DNA of 64,000 bases from Plazaster borealis (taxonomy: Eukaryota > Echinodermata > Asteroidea > Forcipulatida > Labidiasteridae): assembly GCA_021014325.1 (NCBI GenBank), contig JAJGQC010000613.1:95809-159808 (forward strand), given 5' to 3'. This document shows positions 58,237 through 64,000 of the stretch, piece after piece. Position numbers and translations under genes: made by a program. Each line of letters opens with the position of its first letter. The first letter of the stretch is position 1. The notes below the pieces were generated by a model. The model saw only the letters and a list, made by a program, of their open reading frames with translations, searched no databases and was not told where the DNA came from.

Positions 58237-60625
58237 GAGACCGGACCTACTGCAGGCGGACAATTGGTAACACCCGGAACAACTTCGGAATTTCCTATTT
58301 TTGTTTGCTGACAGCCGGACGGCTGATGTTTTAACCCGCCCGGATTGTTCAGTGTGTGGCGTGTTGAGGCAGGCATGGCTTCGTTTCACCCGTACAAAGA
58401 GCGACAAAGAATTTATGGAAAACATGCCTTGTAAAATCCCTTGCCGGAGATTATTATGTAACCCACGATTCCAGACCTTTGTCTTGCTGTTGTACAAATA
58501 TGGCATACAGGCTGCCTCCATTGTTCGTCATAACATTCGGCTCAATGGGAGGTAAGTGAGATTAGAGCCTGCCATGGCAGATTTTCGGCCGTGGCTCACG
58601 GCCGAGGTTCTGGGAATAAGGGTGACTGCCTACTCAATAATCTCACACGACAACATCAAATCCGGGACTAAGTTACGAGAACCGTTGTCATATTTCCTTT
58701 TGTCAAGTCAGCGTTTCATCATGGCAATGATATTTTCAAAGGAAAACAATGTTACGAACTCGTAGCGATGGGAAGCAATAAACTAGCCAGCAGGACTATT
58801 CGACCGATTTCTGACTGGTTCAAAAATACGCGCAAGACTTGCACAGTCTATTGTTATGTAATTTGCTAAGGGATAGTAAGAAAATGTTACTGTTTGGCTT
58901 CATAAGTGTCCCTTTAGTATAAAATTAGTAAAGTTTTCGTTGCCTCCGTTTGCCTGAAAACATTGCATGTTGTAAGAGGCCCTGAGTCCAACACCAATTG
59001 TTATTTGTATTATCCTTTCTATCATTAAAAATGAACAATAAAGTTACGTAAGAAAGACAGGGAAGGGGAAACGATTTTGTGGGTAGGCTAACACGATCGG
59101 GCTGTGGTGAATTTTCACATTGGAATAAAGGTACCCACAACGTTTTTCTGTTTACATCTTGTTAAACATAGGGAAATCTTCATAAAAGTCACCCCAACTG
59201 TGCGTGCAAAGGACTGTTTTGGTGCTTATTATGTGGCACTGTGTGCCCCCCCCCCTTCTCATATTGTGTCCTTATTGTATTATTGTAATCTCAGTAATTC
59301 TTCAGAAGATTTTTTAAGACTGCATTGAGGTTCTGGAAAGTGACAATTTTCTGTGACATTGTCAAATGAAATGTCATAAACTGAAAACAAAACCTGTTAG
59401 CTAGTGTACAAAGACTTCGCTTACATTTCAAAATAAAATTAAAATTGCCTTTTATCAAATAGGGCCTTCTTGCTACCTGCTATTATTTTATTTTGTATTG
59501 TATTGTTTTATTTACTTAATTATTATTATTTTTCGGCATATATGGCCAAGTCGGCGCAATAACTTAACAATAGATCGAGTAAGTTAGCCCGAATTTAGTC
59601 GACGGTGCTTGGACTGCGCTACTCGTTGCAAAGCAACTCAAAATTGAAACCTGCTAGAAAACTGAAACTTACAACATTACTATATACACGTAGATGGCGA
59701 CAAGGCTCTGAGGTCACGGTAACGTACTCACCTATCAAAGGATACTAAAACAAAACAGATATGTCGACAAATCAGGTTTCCTGAACTACCGGTATGACAT
59801 ACAATGATATTCGCATCACTTGAAAGATGTTGAAGTATTGTACAAGCTTATCACAGAGTGACCCGAATTTGACCTTTAAAATGTGTTCGACCTCGTTGGC
59901 CCAAACACCTAAAACAGAACAAACACAGAATGTTTGCACCAACACCTTAACAAATACATTTCACGCATCCCTCAATTGCAACGCCTTTTTTACGGAGTCG
60001 TATAATATAATTATATTGTACCAATTTTTATTTTATTTTTTAACAAGAAAAAGTAACAACAAAAATAATATAAAATAATTGGTAAAATATAAGTGAAAAA
60101 AGTTTCTAAACAGAACACTAATAATAATAACAAAAATGTACGTATGGATAAGCAAATAAATAGTTGCGTGTCGTGGCGAGTGGCCCTGCACACTGGTCTC
60201 AAGCTCAGTTTAATTCTACCCCCATGGTTAAAGCAACCCTCTAGTGTGTAACCCTACCAGTCAGCAACTGGCAAATTAAGCATTTATTTGTGTATTGCTC
60301 TTCTAATGAATTTAATTAAAGTCCTGTTTTTCCTTACTTCGAAGAGAATACGCTTGAAAAACAATTTAAAGTTTGAGTAGCCAGGACAAGGTCGTTTACC
60401 CGCAGGATGTTTTATGACGTGGACTGGTCGGCTGTCTCAAGGGAATTCCCCTTTGCTCGTACACAAACGAGCATTAGTCTTGGGGTCTTTTGTCGGCAGA
60501 CACACAGCCTTGGTTGACAGGTCTAAGAGTCAGTTTAGTCTTTAAAACGAGTGAGTTGTAGAATATTCTGGTCTCTGTTTGCGGGGGTGGGGGTTAGGGT
60601 TGGTGCTTTGGAGCCTGCCTGAAAA

Positions 60626-61841
60626 TAGCCTTGATCAAGGCTGTGTAGACAAGTACTCTAGCTAAAACCATAGAGCAAGGATACTAAAACCTCAGCTGCC
60701 CGAGTGCGATACAACCCCAGTCCCCCGACTGACTCTAAAAAAATAGCACACCGCACTCTCACCATGCACACACACATCTTGAAAAATGCATCCTTGTGGA
60801 GCATTCTTTTGTCCTTTCCTTTGTCCCTGCACCCCGGTCTTTAGAATTCCCCTATGGAGTCCTTTTATTTTCCCTTTTTTGTTTTGTCCTTGGTCTCCAG
60901 AAGGTACCTAAAGTGAGCACACACAGCGCCTGTACACACACATTACAATGTACGCAGCCCCACACACACACACACCGCTATTCCACACACCGCTATCGCC
61001 CACAATCCTAGCCCGTGAGCCGTCAGGCTCACAGCCTTGACGATCTTGTACACTTCCGGGTATTGCGGTTATGTTAATGAGTGCGCTCTACTTGTAATAA
61101 AAGGTATGTAATGGCCGCCCGACGACGACGACGCGATTCCCATAGGGGGCGGTCTGTTATAAAGGTCAAAATAAAGGTCAAATTTTGTGCAGCTGATTGG
61201 ACGGCTGTAAACTAATGATTCATATCCATTTCCTCTAAACCAACAATAATGGTGTGTGATTGGCTATTAGGAATGATGTATTATTCATGAAATAAATCTT
61301 TGCATATCCACTCACCCCCCCCATTTTCCACGGATTTGCGAAGAAAAACAATGAAACACATAAGACCCGGAAGTGTACAAGATCGTCAAGGCTGTGAGCC
61401 TGACGGCTCACGGGCTAGGATTGTGGGCGATAGCGGTGTGTGGAACAGCGGTGTGTGTGTGGGTGGCTGTGTGCTCACTTTAGGTACCTTCTGGAGACCA
61501 AGGACAAAACAAAAAAGGGAAAATAAAAGGACTCCATAGGGGAATTCTAAAGACCGGGGTGCTCCACAAGAAGTTTTGTGTACAAACCCTATGGGGAAAC
61601 TGTTAAGTGCAGGGACAAAGGAAAGAACAAAAGAATGCTCCACAAGGATGCATTTTTCAAGATGTGTGCTCACATTGTGTGTACAGGCGCTGTGTGTGTG
61701 CATGGTGAGAGTGCGGTGTGCTATTTTTTTAGAGTCAGTCGGGGGACTGGGGTTGTATCGCATTCGGGCAGCTGAGGTTTTAGTATCCTTGCTCTATGGT
61801 TTTAGCTAGAGTACTTGTCTACACAGCCTTGATCAAGGCTA
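60626..61841. mobile_element. Mutator-like foldback element, 1216 bp, TIRs over 430 bp, 9-bp TSD
   Basis: The ends are TAGCCTTGATCAAGGCTGTG and its exact inverse. The arms run 60626-61061 and 61365-61841; the right arm has about 45 extra bases. A central loop of about 300 bases contains no transposase frame. Flanks are GCCTGAAAA (60617-60625) and GCTTGAAAA (61842-61850), a 9-bp duplication with one mismatch. The paralogous site in copy A (49372-49380) has a single GCCTGAAAA running straight into CAGCTG: an empty site. Long TIRs and a 9-bp TSD point to a non-autonomous MULE. Confidence 0.9.
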
Positions 61842-62611
61842 GCTTGAAAACAGCTGTTTGACTTCAAGTGGAGTGAAAGGGACCATGTCGTGTAAAAATA
61901 ATATTGTTTGACATACGTGACCCCACCTCGTGTAAATATACACGATTCCGCCCCTGGAATGGTTAAATACAATATCTAGACTAGCTGGAAGACATCGGGA
62001 TTGCTATAAATTAGTTTATCACTTGGTATGTGACTTGTATATTGAGATAAGCATTGCAAGTTGACCTAGCAGTTGTCAGGTGGTAGGGTTTTATTATAAC
62101 GTCCCTAAGGGACTATAAAGCAAGACACTTAACAATTATTGGTAAGTTATTTTTCGGATGTGATGTAAAGCCATATGCCCTTATGTGTTGTGTAAAGCAC
62201 GTGAAACATCCGACCACTATTATCGTAAAGAAAAGGGGTTCGCCGGATGTTTTTGGTATGATTTGCTGCAGCTTGAGCCAAAGCAACTTGTAAACCAATC
62301 CCTGGTGTAGTGTAAAAAAAATGGGGTTTGTATTTCGAAAATAGCTCCGCATACCTTGTACGAAAACCCTTGATCATGCTGTAGACTTGTGTGAAGATCC
62401 ATCCTTTTTCCCGGCAAATCACTAAATACACCCAACGAACATCCGAGTTTGACAGGTGATTGACAGTTCTCGTATAACCTCGATTTATACCATAATTGTG
62501 TGTTGTGTTTGCCCCCTAAAAACTAACCTAATTGAAAACCACTTAGTCTGACGGCTTTGATCCAAAGCCTTTGTCGTTAGAATTGACTTTGTAGACCACA
62601 CTGTAGCATGT

Positions 62612-63112
62612 TCCACAAAACACTCAATGATGCCATCGGACTGTAGTTCACTGTCCGGTTTTAATTAAATAATCAGTACTCCGCCATTTTTGTGTTTTTA
62701 ATCTAAACAAATCAGCATTCCCCGTCTACACCTAGCCAAATAGCATGGTAATGTCCTGTTACCATCCGGGGTCTTTTTCACACACAAAATCCATCAATGA
62801 CCAGCTCTCCCGGAATTATCATATGAATTGCACAGCAGTTGCTTGACCTTGGGGTTAATAGCCATTACTGGGTCAAATGAACCATACTGGTTTCCAGATG
62901 GGTTTCTCTGTATACTTGTACAATGGCTGTAAGCAGTGACCTGGTTGTTTATTAGAATGAATTGAGTAGGATCCATATCTTATGGTTTGGGCCATTTAAA
63001 ATTGATTGGGTTCTCCACAAATATTAATTACACGCAAAATACAAACGGACTGTAGCCTACTGACTGATGGCCTCACCGTGTAATTTGTTTTTGATGTCAC
63101 GCAGGGTTAAGT
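62612..63112. repeat. family F insertion in duplication copy B
   Basis: Homologous to 35115-35560. In copy A the flanking sequences are joined (CATGTTTCATAAGTATGCAA near 50113-50132), so this block entered copy B later or was lost from copy A. Confidence 0.7.
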
Positions 63113-63535
63113 ATGCAAACAGAAGTTGCTATAATTAATTTGTGTCAGTGTTTTTTTCGGTTTATGACAATCGACATGTGGATAATTCGTCAAAAACGTT
63201 TCAGGTTTTGGGGTTGGTTTTTTTTAATAAGGAAATCAAATAAAACCTCAAGAGTTTGGGTTCTTCATTTTGTTTTACTCTTGAAGAAAATAAAATAACC
63301 AAGCAAAATTACGTTGTTACCCGGGATGATGATTACTTGGGATTCACCATGGAGTAGATTATGTAAGCTGTAGAATGGATGAAATAATGCAGGACAGTGA
63401 GAACAAGTTTAGACCAAATGTATTTCATGTCTGTTTCCACTGCCATGTCATCCAGTATAAATCAATTTTACCTCACATCAGTGATGCATTTAGACTCGAA
63501 ATACTTGACTAGTCCAATATCACTAACTCACTTAA

Positions 63536-64000
63536 AGGCACCTGGCAGTGGTATTTTGTCAAAATAAAGCTTTTGTCGTTAATATATACATTTTTATGAG
63601 TGGAATGTGAATAAACAATTAACTAAGGTTAAAAAATTGTGTTTTTATTTTAATTACAAATTTAAAAATAGGCCCCCGTTTACATGGCGCTGTTCGTGAC
63701 GTCAATCGAGGCGCGGGATATTTGAAGAGAAAATGTGTAGTCTGGCCCTGTACATTACGTCTGGGTACCTGATCAGTATGATGCGTTTTCGTATTCGGAC
63801 GTCACCCAATGCAATCCTAGGACAGTGTACATTCAACGTTTATACGAGGTTTTTCACCGGTCCCGAACTGTCCCATGCGCGTTTCTATGTCTTAAAAAAC
63901 GGAAGATACGAGCACGGTCATAACGAAAACACGGATAATACGAGGTAGTTTAGCAGCCCCGTGATGACAAATCGGATCGGCCTGCCGCGGCGCGGCATAC
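63536..64000. other. CpG-richer right edge, start of an unclassified repeat
   Basis: It begins TTAAAGGCACCTGGCAGTGG right at the end of copy B and becomes GC/CpG-rich (GACGTCAATCGAGGCGCGGG). A 71-residue open frame (63733-63948, plus) has no known domain. The TTAAAGG start resembles other repeat ends in this window. It is cut by the window edge. Confidence 0.4.

Larger units (their letters stand above)
58237..63535. repeat. duplicated segment, copy B (with two insertions)
   Basis: It aligns with 46844-50525. It is longer because of a 1216-bp foldback transposon (60626-61841) and a roughly 500-bp family F insertion (about 62612-63112). The terminal homology runs through GATGATTACTTGG and the TATCACTAACTCACT block. 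Confidence 0.85.

Overview
The window is animal nuclear DNA: AT-rich, intron-rich, without operons, and dense in short interspersed repeats. Gene style (a receptor tyrosine kinase split into many small exons with consensus GT/AG splice sites), tRNA-derived SINEs, Penelope-like retroelement debris and many small MITEs suggest a marine deuterostome invertebrate, most likely an echinoderm. That assignment is inference from style; no species marker is present.

Layout. (1) 1-735: the 3' end of a Penelope-like retroelement (GIY-YIG endonuclease C-terminus, then 3' UTR), followed at 783-826 on the minus strand by a well-formed hammerhead ribozyme motif. (2) 740-4166: presumed intron or upstream DNA with a 60-bp tandem array and four copies of a CACAAAGTGACCTA motif beside CpG-rich DNA. 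(3) 4167-41290, plus strand: the only confident protein gene, a receptor tyrosine kinase entered at its transmembrane exon. I could assemble 26 exons by hand. They give one continuous frame of 1019 residues to a stop at 41288-41290: a transmembrane helix, an unusually long juxtamembrane region of 494 residues from 17 small exons that all begin and end in phase 0, a complete tyrosine kinase domain (exons 19-25), and an Asp/Pro/Glu-rich tail (exon 26). Signal peptide and ectodomain lie off the left edge. Introns hold at least five repeat families, several MITEs and a roughly 1-kb satellite of a 31-bp unit. (4) 41291-about 42130: 3' UTR with AATAAA, directly followed by a 52-bp hammerhead-like tag between 15-bp direct repeats. 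(5) 42200-64000: apparently gene-poor DNA: a 73-bp tandem array, two 48-bp minisatellite arrays, degenerate PLE and LINE fragments, one orphan exon-like sequence (52331-52441), and a diverged duplication (46844-50525 and 58237-63535). The second copy of the duplication carries a 1.2-kb Mutator-like foldback element whose empty site is preserved in the first copy.

The receptor is predicted to be catalytically competent: glycine loop, VAVK lysine, alpha-C glutamate, [11 protein letters not shown] and APE are all present. Its juxtamembrane region is a string of short tyrosine and PxxP/PPKPR motifs on exons that can each be skipped without shifting the frame. One exon also reads through a weak donor to a stop and a nearby AATAAA, which suggests a kinase-less receptor isoform. 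All residue numbers below count from the first complete codon at 4169.
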